This document shows, piece by piece, positions 57,136 to 64,000 of a stretch of 64,000 bases of DNA. The notes beneath the pieces are model-generated. The model saw only the letters and a list, made by a program, of their open reading frames with translations. It did no database searches and was not told the DNA's origin. Source of the stretch: Marinomonas colpomeniae (GTDB lineage Bacteria; Pseudomonadota; Gammaproteobacteria; Pseudomonadales; Marinomonadaceae); the NCBI RefSeq assembly GCF_014803385.1, contig NZ_JACYFC010000006.1, positions 57,478 through 121,477 of the forward strand. The letters are read 5' to 3'. The stretch's first letter is position 1. The number at the start of each line of letters is the position of its first letter. The translations under genes were made by a program, and so were the position numbers.

Positions 57136-58641
57136 TTAGCGAAAGAACAACTTGCAGGCTTCGTTGTTATTTTCGTCTTGATACGGGTAACCCAATTCGT
57201 CTAAATAATGCGTCACGTCGGTTTCTTCACCAACGGCTTGCAAGCCAACCAGAACTCGACCGTAAGCATCACCATGATTGCGATAATGGAACATGGATAT
57301 ATTCCATTGACCGCCCAGCATGTTCAGAAACTTCAACAAAGCGCCTGGGCGTTCAGGGAACTCAAAACTGTACAGCAACTCGCCCTTCTCGCTGCGTAAG
57401 TGCCCGCCAATCATATGACGAACATGCACTTTCGCGGTTTCATCATCCGTTAAATCGGTGATTTCGTAATCTTTCAAATCATCCAATAGTTCTTTACGAC
57501 TATGAGGGCTACCGCCCAAGGCCACTCCAACAAAGATAACGGCTTGGTTGTCATCGCCATAACGGTAGTTAAATTCTGTGATACTACGACCTACCAATGC
57601 TTGGCAAAAATCTTGGAAGCTACCTGGGTGTTCTGGAATTTTCACTGCAATAATAGCTTCACGTTTTTCGCCAAGTTCTGCTCGCTCTGAAACATGACGC
57701 AAACGGTCAAAGTTAACGTTCGCACCACTGTTTATAGCGATTAAGGTTTGACCTTTTGCACCTTCGCGCTCAATGTATTTTTTAAGTCCTGCTAGTGCAC
57801 AAGCACCTGCAGGTTCTGTGATAGCGCGAGTGTCATCGTAGATGTCTTTAATCGCGGCACACATTTCATCTGTCGTCACAGTGATCACTTCATCAACTGT
57901 ATCTTTGGCAATGTTAAAGGTGTTCTGACCAATCTCTGCGACCGCAACGCCTTCTGCAAAAAGACCCACTTGAGCCAAACGAGTTGGTTTGCCTTTTTCC
58001 AGAGCAATTTTTAGACACGCTGCATCTTGAGGTTCAACACCGATTATTTTAATGTCTGGACGTAGGTATTTAATGTAGGCAGAAACACCAGCGATCAAAC
58101 CACCACCGCCAACAGGAATAAAAATCGCATCGATATGACCTGTTTGCTGACGCAAGATTTCCATGCCGATCGTGCCTTGGCCGGCGATAGTATCTAAATC
58201 ATCGAATGGATGAACATATACCTGACCCGTTTTCGCCATAATCTCACGAGACTTTGCAGACGCGTCATCAAATGCATCACCAAATAAAATAACTTCTGCA
58301 CCATGATTACGAACCGCACTAACCTTCACTTCTGGTGTGGTAGCTGGCATAACAATTGTCGCTTGAATACCAAGTTTTTTTGCCGCTAGCGCCAAGCCTT
58401 GAGCATGATTCCCCGCCGAAGCTGCAATAACACCTTTCGCACGCTCTTCTGGTGTTAACTGAGAAATTTTGTTGTATGCCCCACGAATTTTGAATGAAAA
58501 AACTGGCTGTAAATCTTCTCGCTTCAAAATAATCTCGTTACCTAATCGGTTAGATAATTGATTGGCACGAGACAGTGGTGTTTCTACAGCAACGTCATAT
58601 ACGCGCGCCTGTAGAATTTTCTTAATCATGGAATGGGGCAT
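57136..58641 (-). CDS. ilvA: biosynthetic threonine ammonia-lyase
   Basis: A 501-residue PLP enzyme that deaminates threonine to 2-oxobutyrate, the first step to isoleucine. PLP Lys in FSFKIRGAYNKI; phosphate loop SAGNHAQGLAL; GGGGLIAG. The C-terminal third (about 325-500) carries two ACT-like domains (HPGSFQDFCQAL and RPGALLKFLN), so feedback control by isoleucine and valine is expected. I use ATG 58641 (AGGAAG upstream), beginning MPHSMIKKILQARVYDVA; the open frame to 58704 adds an improbable N-terminus. Length near E. coli IlvA (514). Confidence 0.95.
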   Translation of the reverse strand: MPHSMIKKILQARVYDVAVETPLSRANQLSNRLGNEIILKREDLQPVFSFKIRGAYNKISQLTPEERAKGVIAASAGNHAQGLALAAKKLGIQATIVMPATTPEVKVSAVRNHGAEVILFGDAFDDASAKSREIMAKTGQVYVHPFDDLDTIAGQGTIGMEILRQQTGHIDAIFIPVGGGGLIAGVSAYIKYLRPDIKIIGVEPQDAACLKIALEKGKPTRLAQVGLFAEGVAVAEIGQNTFNIAKDTVDEVITVTTDEMCAAIKDIYDDTRAITEPAGACALAGLKKYIEREGAKGQTLIAINSGANVNFDRLRHVSERAELGEKREAIIAVKIPEHPGSFQDFCQALVGRSITEFNYRYGDDNQAVIFVGVALGGSPHSRKELLDDLKDYEITDLTDDETAKVHVRHMIGGHLRSEKGELLYSFEFPERPGALLKFLNMLGGQWNISMFHYRNHGDAYGRVLVGLQAVGEETDVTHYLDELGYPYQDENNNEACKLFFR

Positions 58642-58911
58642 AGTGCTTCCTAAACGAAATATAAGCCGTCTGTATTCTAGCTCTTCGCAACACATTTTTT
58701 GCAATAGAGGGACGGACTTTGCGAGTCAAAAAAAACGAACATGAAATATACTCTTTCGACTCTCTTCACGCAAAAGATAGATACCAGTAAAACTGATTTG
58801 GTTACACTTAATCTCAGAATAAATTCAACTACGCAGAATTTGAGATTAACGCCTCTTGTTTTCAGGTGCTGCCCGCACTGAAAAATATGAATCTATGTCA
58901 TAAACCGCGCT

Positions 58912-59763
58912 TCAAGCTTTTAACCCCTGGAAGGCGTGAAATAATTCCCTCCAAATAGGTCCAGGCAAACCATCTCCAATCATTTCCCCATCAATGCTAA
59001 CAACAGGTTTAAGCTCTTCCATGGAATTGGTTACCCACACCTCTTGAGCTGTTTTAATAAATTCACAACTCGGGGCCTCCTCTACGACGTTTAGGCCTAC
59101 ATCTTTGGCTAATTTAATATTAATAGAACGAGTTATTCCACCAAGAATATTCCCCAGTGAGGGGGTGTAAATCACACCATTTTTATAGGCAAATATATTG
59201 CTACTTGGCGCTTCTACTACTTTTCCATCACGCACAAGTAACGCTTCATCATTGGCCACACCATCTCGGTACAACTTCTGATAGGCCAAAACATTCCCCA
59301 TCAAACTAGTAGATTTTATGTCACAGCGCTGCCAGCGAAAGTCTTCCTGTAAATGCCCTGCACAACCTTGGTAATTAAGGTCGATAGGTGGAATAAAGCT
59401 ATTTGAAAACATCAATACATTGGGTTCACATGCCACTGGGAAACGGTGCTTACGTGACGTTTCATTGCCCCTGCTCACCTGAATATAAATAAGTTGCGCT
59501 ACAGCTTGGCGGTCTAATAGAGGTTCCAGCAGAGAACGCCATGCTGATGAAGAATAAGGTGAAATTATTCCGACGCTATTTAGCCCCTCCATGAGTCTTT
59601 CGATATGACCTTCTTCATCTAGGGTTTTACCTGCGTATACCGGTATGGCTTCGTAGATACTGTCACCAAACAAAAAACCTCGATCGAGGGGAGAGATAGA
59701 TATTTCGTTAATATTAAGATATTTTCCATTATAGAATGCTGGAAAGTTATGATGGTATTGCAT
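58912..59763 (-). CDS. dat: D-amino-acid transaminase (class IV aminotransferase)
   Basis: A 283-residue PLP enzyme of the fold-type IV group. It starts with FYNGKYLNINEISISPLDRGFLFGDSIYEAIPVY, typical of D-alanine transaminases; PLP Lys150 lies in CDIKSTSLMGNVLAYQ, and VEAPSSNIF and GGITRSINIKLA follow. It should interconvert D-alanine and D-glutamate with their 2-oxo acids. Branched-chain transaminase (IlvE) and aminodeoxychorismate lyase (PabC) are related but differ in these motifs. It is divergent from a LysR-type gene only 45 bases away, which may regulate it. Confidence 0.88.
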   Translation of the reverse strand: MQYHHNFPAFYNGKYLNINEISISPLDRGFLFGDSIYEAIPVYAGKTLDEEGHIERLMEGLNSVGIISPYSSSAWRSLLEPLLDRQAVAQLIYIQVSRGNETSRKHRFPVACEPNVLMFSNSFIPPIDLNYQGCAGHLQEDFRWQRCDIKSTSLMGNVLAYQKLYRDGVANDEALLVRDGKVVEAPSSNIFAYKNGVIYTPSLGNILGGITRSINIKLAKDVGLNVVEEAPSCEFIKTAQEVWVTNSMEELKPVVSIDGEMIGDGLPGPIWRELFHAFQGLKA

Positions 59764-59808
59764 TAGAAACTTCCTATAGTTGATATTAATCTTGAGATTA
59801 TTGAAGAT

Positions 59809-60801
59809 ATGACCAAGTCACAAACGAATGTTAGTTCTCAAGGCATGCCAAAAAGTCATGAGCAAGAAGGCTATCAACGCCTCCCTTCACAGCAATCTAT
59901 CAGAGTATTTGAAGCGGCAGCGAGACACTCAAGCTTCACTCGAGCAGGACAAGAGCTGGCACTCACTCAAAGCGGCGTCAGCAAACAGATTAAGGGGCTT
60001 GAAACATTTTTGGGGGTGTTACTGTTTAATAGAGAAGCACAACACCTTATGTTGACAGAAGAGGGTAAGCAATTCTTGCGCCGTTGCGTACAAGCCCTCG
60101 ATTACTTGCAACAAGGAGTAAAAGAAGTCAAAGGCGATAGTGGCGTTTTGCGTTTACAGGCTCCGCCCTCTTTTGTAGTACGTTGGCTCATCCCTAAAAT
60201 GGAGTTGCTTCGCCGTGCCTACCCAGAATTAGAGCTGCGTATAGAAACCACCTGGACACGTACAATACACGATAGAATTCAGTTGCAGGCAAGTGAACTG
60301 GTTATTCACGCCTGCTTCGACTATGAAGCCCCCGAAATCACCACAGAACTACTGCGTAAAGAAGACTTATATGTAATGGTCTCGCCGCAGTATATCGCCG
60401 AGCACGGCTGCATCAACAACCCTTTAGACCTTATTAGTAAAACCTTAATACATACTAAAATTGACGGCCACATTCACTGGGAAATGTGGACTAAATCCTT
60501 AGCTATTGATCACATAGACATCAGTCGAGGTTATGAATTTGAAACTTTAGATATGGCATTAGCTGCGGCTGAAAACGGCGTGGGCGTGGTTGTTTGCGAT
60601 CTCATTTATGCATTGAACTCACTTCGTAGTGGTCGTTTAATAATTCCTTTTAAAACACGCCCTGTTAGTGGTATTAGCTACTTTTTGCTCAGTAAAGGAG
60701 ATCATCAGTTATCAAAATTACAACGCCATTACTGCCATTGGTTAAAAAGCCAAATAGCCGAAGGGGAGCAAGAGATGTTGCTATTTTTGCGTAATTATTA
60801 A
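59809..60801 (+). CDS. LysR-type transcriptional regulator, GcvA-like
   Basis: A 330-residue regulator: winged helix-turn-helix (about 28-88) with SFTRAGQELALTQSGVSKQIKGLE and a C-terminal effector domain (about 115-310). The helix-turn-helix order and the segment LRLQAPPSFVVRWLIPKM are those of the GcvA subgroup. The start at 59809 gives about 27 residues before the domain; the ATG at 59845 is possible too. It is divergent from the D-amino-acid transaminase with a 45-base gap, so control of that gene is the natural guess. The effector is unknown. Confidence 0.88.
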   Translation: MTKSQTNVSSQGMPKSHEQEGYQRLPSQQSIRVFEAAARHSSFTRAGQELALTQSGVSKQIKGLETFLGVLLFNREAQHLMLTEEGKQFLRRCVQALDYLQQGVKEVKGDSGVLRLQAPPSFVVRWLIPKMELLRRAYPELELRIETTWTRTIHDRIQLQASELVIHACFDYEAPEITTELLRKEDLYVMVSPQYIAEHGCINNPLDLISKTLIHTKIDGHIHWEMWTKSLAIDHIDISRGYEFETLDMALAAAENGVGVVVCDLIYALNSLRSGRLIIPFKTRPVSGISYFLLSKGDHQLSKLQRHYCHWLKSQIAEGEQEMLLFLRNY

Positions 60802-60899
60802 CAGGCCATTATTCACTCTTCCTCTATCTATAAAGAGTTATCTCGCAAAGTTTGCATATAACGCAAAAACCGAAGGCTACCCTTACCAATAGCGCTATC

Positions 60900-60914
60900 C
60901 TCTATATAATAGAG
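60900..60914 (+). promoter_or_regulatory. possible rpiA -10 within a small palindrome
   Basis: CTCTAT-ATA-ATAGAG is a perfect short palindrome, and TATAAT (60905-60910) inside it fits a sigma-70 -10. The -35 region is poor. It lies about 100 bases before rpiA. Low certainty. Confidence 0.3.
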
Positions 60915-61011
60915 TAACAATCCGGATTTTAAGCGCCTATAATATCCTCACAATCCAAGGTAACTTCAACTTAAAGTAGCCACAGAAAACAACAAACAAA
61001 GGTTCAACACC

Positions 61012-61683
61012 ATGACTCAAGACGAACTAAAGCAAGCGGTCGCCGAAGCCGCTGTTAGCTATATTCTTCCTATGCTGGAATCAGACACTATTGTAGGTGT
61101 TGGAACAGGCTCGACAGCAAACTTATTCATTGATGAATTGGCAAAGCACAAAAACAAGTTTGATGGCACAGTGGCAAGTTCTGAAGCCTCTGCAGAGCGA
61201 CTTAAAAAGCACGGTATTCCTGTTTACGATTTAAACAGTGTAAATGAAATTCGTGTTTACATAGATGGTGCCGATGAGTCTAACGAACACCTACATTTGA
61301 TAAAAGGTGGCGGTGCCGCATTAACTCGTGAAAAAATTGTTGTCGCTTGTAGTGAAGAATTTGTTTGTATCGCAGATGAGTCAAAGCTAGTAGGTGTATT
61401 AGGTGACTTTCCTTTGCCTGTTGAAATCATCCCGATGGCACGCGGTCATGTTGCTCGTGAACTAGTAAAACTGGGTGGTGATCCGGTATACCGTGAAGGC
61501 GTAGTAACTGATAATGGCAATCATATATTAGATGTTTATAACCTAGAAATCCTTGATCCAGTTGCCTTAGAAAAAAGTATTGATGGTATTGTTGGTGTGG
61601 TCACAAATGGTTTATTTGCGAAACGACCTGCAGATATACTTTTATTGGCCACAAAAGATGGCATAAAAACACTTAAGAGATAG
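61012..61683 (+). CDS. rpiA: ribose-5-phosphate isomerase A
   Basis: A 223-residue enzyme that interconverts ribose 5-phosphate and ribulose 5-phosphate in the pentose phosphate pathway. Signatures: [32 protein letters not shown], the active-site DGADE in [11 protein letters not shown] and the loop [14 protein letters not shown] with conserved Lys and Glu. Length is close to E. coli RpiA (219). Usual partners ilvA and argS lie nearby on the other strand: the rpiA-ilvA neighbourhood is common in gammaproteobacteria. It has its own terminator. Confidence 0.97.
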   Translation: MTQDELKQAVAEAAVSYILPMLESDTIVGVGTGSTANLFIDELAKHKNKFDGTVASSEASAERLKKHGIPVYDLNSVNEIRVYIDGADESNEHLHLIKGGGAALTREKIVVACSEEFVCIADESKLVGVLGDFPLPVEIIPMARGHVARELVKLGGDPVYREGVVTDNGNHILDVYNLEILDPVALEKSIDGIVGVVTNGLFAKRPADILLLATKDGIKTLKR

Positions 61684-61689
61684 CCTACA

Positions 61690-61727
61690 AAAAACCAAAG
61701 CCGTTACACTCTTCGGCTTTGGTTTAT
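61690..61727. terminator. bidirectional terminator between rpiA and zntB
   Basis: AAACCAAAGCCG (61692-61703) and CGGCTTTGGTTT (61714-61725) form a perfect 12-bp stem with a 10-base loop, flanked by an A run on the left, between two converging genes. Confidence 0.85.
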
Positions 61728-61749
61728 CTATTCAGAACATAGCGACAAT

Positions 61750-62718
61750 CTAAAACCAACGACTTCTTCTCATTAAGATAAATTGCCCGCCACCTAACAC
61801 AACTAACGCAATACAAAACAACCAGAAAGCAGCACCACTGTCCGTACCAGGCATACCTCCAATATTAATACCGAATAGCCCTGTCAAAAAGCCTAACGGC
61901 ATGAAAATTCCAGATAGAATTGATAATACATACATACGCGCGTTCATCTTCTCACTCTGCAAGTTCGCAAACTCCTCTTGCATCAATAGACAACGCTCGC
62001 GTAGAGATTCTAAGCCTTCGACATAACGAGTAATATCGTTGGCGGCTTCTTGTACCTGAGTAATTTGATCAACCGTCATCCAAGCCAATGATTCATGTGA
62101 GAGTTTAGTGATTGCTTCTTTTTGTGGCACCAAAAAACGTCTTAGCCGAATAATCTCAAGCCGCCTTTGTACAAGTGACTCACGCTGGCCTTTCTCAATG
62201 CCTTCACCCATACTCTCTTCTAAATCTAATAATTCTTCTTCTAAGTGAGTAATCACTTTTGCCATTCGCCCAGTTAGCGTTTCTGTCAACGTTGCTACAA
62301 TGTCTGCTGTACTCGTTGGACCTTCATTGTTAGAAAGGTCTCTTACAACATCTTGCACAGACAATAACTGTCTTCTTCGGCTAGAAACAATAAAGTGCGG
62401 TGTCACCCAAAGACGTAATGACACCATGTCGGAAGGGTTTGATTCAGGGTTTAAATTAACACCACGCAATGTAACCAACAAACCCGATCCCATTTTTACG
62501 GTACGAGGGCGAGTTTCCTCTGCGAACAAGGCTTCAACTACAATTTCAGGTACATCATCTAAACTCGAAAGCCAGTCTTTTGCTTCGTTATCAAGACAAT
62601 CTAAATGTACCCATCGACAACCCTGTAACGGCAATGAATCAGGTAACTCAGAAGATGTGAGCTCGTTCGCCCCACCGAAACCATCAATCTCTAAGTTGTG
62701 TACAACAAACGCAGACAT
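61750..62718 (-). CDS. zntB: zinc transporter ZntB (CorA family)
   Basis: A 322-residue CorA-superfamily protein: a large cytoplasmic funnel domain (1-255), a long stalk helix, and two C-terminal membrane helices (about 262-282 and 295-313). The pore-mouth motif is GIN (LFGINIGGMPG), not the GMN of magnesium channels, which is the mark of ZntB. Known ZntB proteins move Zn2+ (import with protons in recent work; efflux in older reports). Length fits E. coli ZntB (327). It is divergent from fbp and ends at a shared terminator with rpiA. Confidence 0.9.
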   Translation of the reverse strand: MSAFVVHNLEIDGFGGANELTSSELPDSLPLQGCRWVHLDCLDNEAKDWLSSLDDVPEIVVEALFAEETRPRTVKMGSGLLVTLRGVNLNPESNPSDMVSLRLWVTPHFIVSSRRRQLLSVQDVVRDLSNNEGPTSTADIVATLTETLTGRMAKVITHLEEELLDLEESMGEGIEKGQRESLVQRRLEIIRLRRFLVPQKEAITKLSHESLAWMTVDQITQVQEAANDITRYVEGLESLRERCLLMQEEFANLQSEKMNARMYVLSILSGIFMPLGFLTGLFGINIGGMPGTDSGAAFWLFCIALVVLGGGQFILMRRSRWF

Positions 62719-62864
62719 AATTATTCCTCTTAACTATTGGTGTAGATTATCTGAAAAACACAACTTCCCCTATTTATTTTATTGTCAATGTATTGGCTGG
62801 CTGACACTCAGCCTCTAGAGTGGCATAATTTCATTAACCCTAAATAATAAGGAAAAGCCACATC

Positions 62865-63824
62865 ATGCAAAACCTATCTGATGTTTTAGCATCGAGCTCA
62901 ACTCCGGAAAAACTAAAAGCAGTTTTAACCGTAACAACAGAAACATGCATAGCTATTTCTGATGCGTTAAAACAAGGTTCGCTTGCAGGTATTCTTGGCA
63001 TGGCTGGCAATGAAAATGTTCAAGGAGAAGAACAGAAAAAGTTAGATGTTATTTCTAACGATATGCTGAAAGACGCTTTATTCGCATGCCCTGCAGTGAG
63101 AGCGATAGCTTCTGAAGAAGAAGACTATATTGTTCCAGCAAATACAGACGGTGAATACTTTATTGCATTTGACCCACTAGATGGATCATCAAATATTGAT
63201 ATCAACGCAATGGTTGGCACCATTTTCTCAATTTATCATCAAACAGGTAATTCTCCTGCCGTTGAAGCAGACTTTCTGATTCCTGGCAAAGAACAAGTTG
63301 CTGCAGGGTATGTGCTTTATGGCCCATCTACTATGTTGGTTTTGACCACTGGTAATGGCGTGAACATGTTTACTTATGATCCAACAAAACAAATATTCAC
63401 TCTGACAAATGAAAATATTCAAGTACCAGAAGAAACCCAAGAGTTTGCGATCAACATGTCTAACCAACGTTTCTGGTCAGACAGTATCCAAAGCTATATT
63501 AACGAACTAATAAAAGGCAAAGATGGCTCACGCGATAAAGATTTCAATATGCGTTGGGTAGCGGCGATGGTTGGTGACGTCCATCGTATTCTTTGTCGTG
63601 GCGGGATCTTTCTTTACCCTTGGGATAATAAAGACCCAGCTAAGCCTGGTAAACTTCGCCTTATGTATGAAGCGAACCCAATGGCAATGCTATTAGAGCA
63701 AGCAGGTGGAAAAGCTCATACACACACTCAACGTATTCTAGATATACAACCTGAAGCGATTCACCAACGCGTAGCCGTTGTACTCGGAGCCGCAAATGAA
63801 GTGGATAAGTGCTTAAGTTACTAA
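62865..63824 (+). CDS. fbp: fructose-1,6-bisphosphatase class 1
   Basis: A 319-residue enzyme of gluconeogenesis that removes the 1-phosphate from fructose 1,6-bisphosphate. Metal-binding motifs are present: [30 protein letters not shown] (the class 1 signature), and [14 protein letters not shown]...GGIFLYP. Length is near E. coli Fbp (332). The ATG at 62865 has AAGGAAAAG upstream. It is monocistronic with a strong terminator. Confidence 0.96.
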   Translation: MQNLSDVLASSSTPEKLKAVLTVTTETCIAISDALKQGSLAGILGMAGNENVQGEEQKKLDVISNDMLKDALFACPAVRAIASEEEDYIVPANTDGEYFIAFDPLDGSSNIDINAMVGTIFSIYHQTGNSPAVEADFLIPGKEQVAAGYVLYGPSTMLVLTTGNGVNMFTYDPTKQIFTLTNENIQVPEETQEFAINMSNQRFWSDSIQSYINELIKGKDGSRDKDFNMRWVAAMVGDVHRILCRGGIFLYPWDNKDPAKPGKLRLMYEANPMAMLLEQAGGKAHTHTQRILDIQPEAIHQRVAVVLGAANEVDKCLSY

Positions 63825-63863
63825 CAACTTAAGCTTTATTCAGTTTCTGCATTCTGTATAACT

Positions 63864-63900
63864 AAAAGCCCTGATAGGCTCTCCTATCAGGGCTTTTTAT
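63864..63900 (+). terminator. terminator of fbp
   Basis: AAAAGCCCTGATAGG (63864-63878) and CCTATCAGGGCTTTT (63883-63897) form a perfect 15-bp stem with a CTCT loop, followed by TTATT, 39 bases after the fbp stop. Confidence 0.92.
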
Positions 63901-63942
63901 TCTCAGTGAGTTCCACTTCTTATATCCTGCCATTCCAGAACG

Positions 63943-63980
63943 AAAAAACCCCGTCCTGCATAGCAGAACGGGGCTTCTCT
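63943..63980 (-). terminator. terminator, probably for a minus-strand gene past the right edge
   Basis: CCCCGTCCTGC (63949-63959) and GCAGAACGGGG (63963-63973) pair with one mismatch. The A run 63943-63948 gives a T tract on the minus strand. No gene is visible to its right inside the window, so it likely ends a gene that starts beyond 64000. Confidence 0.7.
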
Positions 63981-64000
63981 TAATTCAAGCTTGACGACGA

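Noticed and set aside
62300..62818. 172-codon plus-strand frame opposite zntB
   Set aside because: Antisense of conserved ZntB sequence; no domain.

Overview
The window looks like a piece of chromosome from a marine gammaproteobacterium of the Oceanospirillales, most probably a Marinomonas-like organism. This is inferred from gene content, protein character, the moderately low GC and the choline/betaine genes; no search was run. I see no rRNA, tRNA, IS element, prophage or CRISPR array. Nearly everything reads as core genome with short intergenic gaps and many clear intrinsic terminators.

Layout. 0-3.3 kb: small proteins, a two-domain acyltransferase that may make ornithine lipid, a His-rich 45-residue membrane microprotein and a CBM48 protein. 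3.4-6.8 kb: betB-betA (choline to glycine betaine) behind a BetI-like operator. 6.8-13 kb (minus): a lipoprotein with a duplicated domain, a second lipoprotein, a secreted EF-hand protein, a BaeSR-like two-component system and a chemoreceptor. 13.3-16.1 kb: a zinc peptidase, a DnaJ-related protein and MltA. 16.2-18.8 kb (minus): exbB-exbD-exbD-tonB with a 16/19 Fur-box match. 18.9-23.3 kb: MATE and Bcr/CflA exporters and a Kef-type antiporter. 23.5-25.9 kb: a membrane GGDEF-EAL protein split by one in-frame TGA.

25.9-41.5 kb holds the conserved block gltD, gltB, damX, aroB, aroK, secretin operon, then divergent ponA. The secretin operon is reduced from the usual five genes (pilMNOPQ) to three: a GspL/PilM+N-like protein, a PilO/P-like protein and a short HofQ/ComE-sized secretin. 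This is the most system-like novelty in the window.

41.5-44.3 kb (minus) is a three-gene operon of unassigned function: a polytopic membrane protein, an exported FG-GAP/ASPIC-UnbV protein and a small four-helix protein with a duplicated Cys-Pro...Ile-Pro-x-Cys-Tyr motif. 44.4-53.3 kb: malic enzyme, an SNase-like nuclease, rpmE, priA, an FtsN-like SPOR protein, hslVU with a sigma-32-type promoter, a DUF971 protein and ubiJ. 53.2-64 kb: a DMT transporter, asparaginase, argS, ilvA, a D-amino-acid transaminase with a divergent LysR regulator, rpiA, zntB and fbp.

Together the genes cover osmoprotectant synthesis, nitrogen assimilation (GltBD), envelope maintenance (MltA, PBP1a, DamX, FtsN-like, BaeSR), TonB-dependent uptake under iron control, protein quality control (HslVU) and central carbon metabolism. 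Start sites were moved from the longest reading frame wherever a Shine-Dalgarno sequence, signal peptide or family N-terminus favoured it. Two genes too short for a usual ORF cut-off (2519-2656 and 25901-26068, both minus) were added by reading the sequence.
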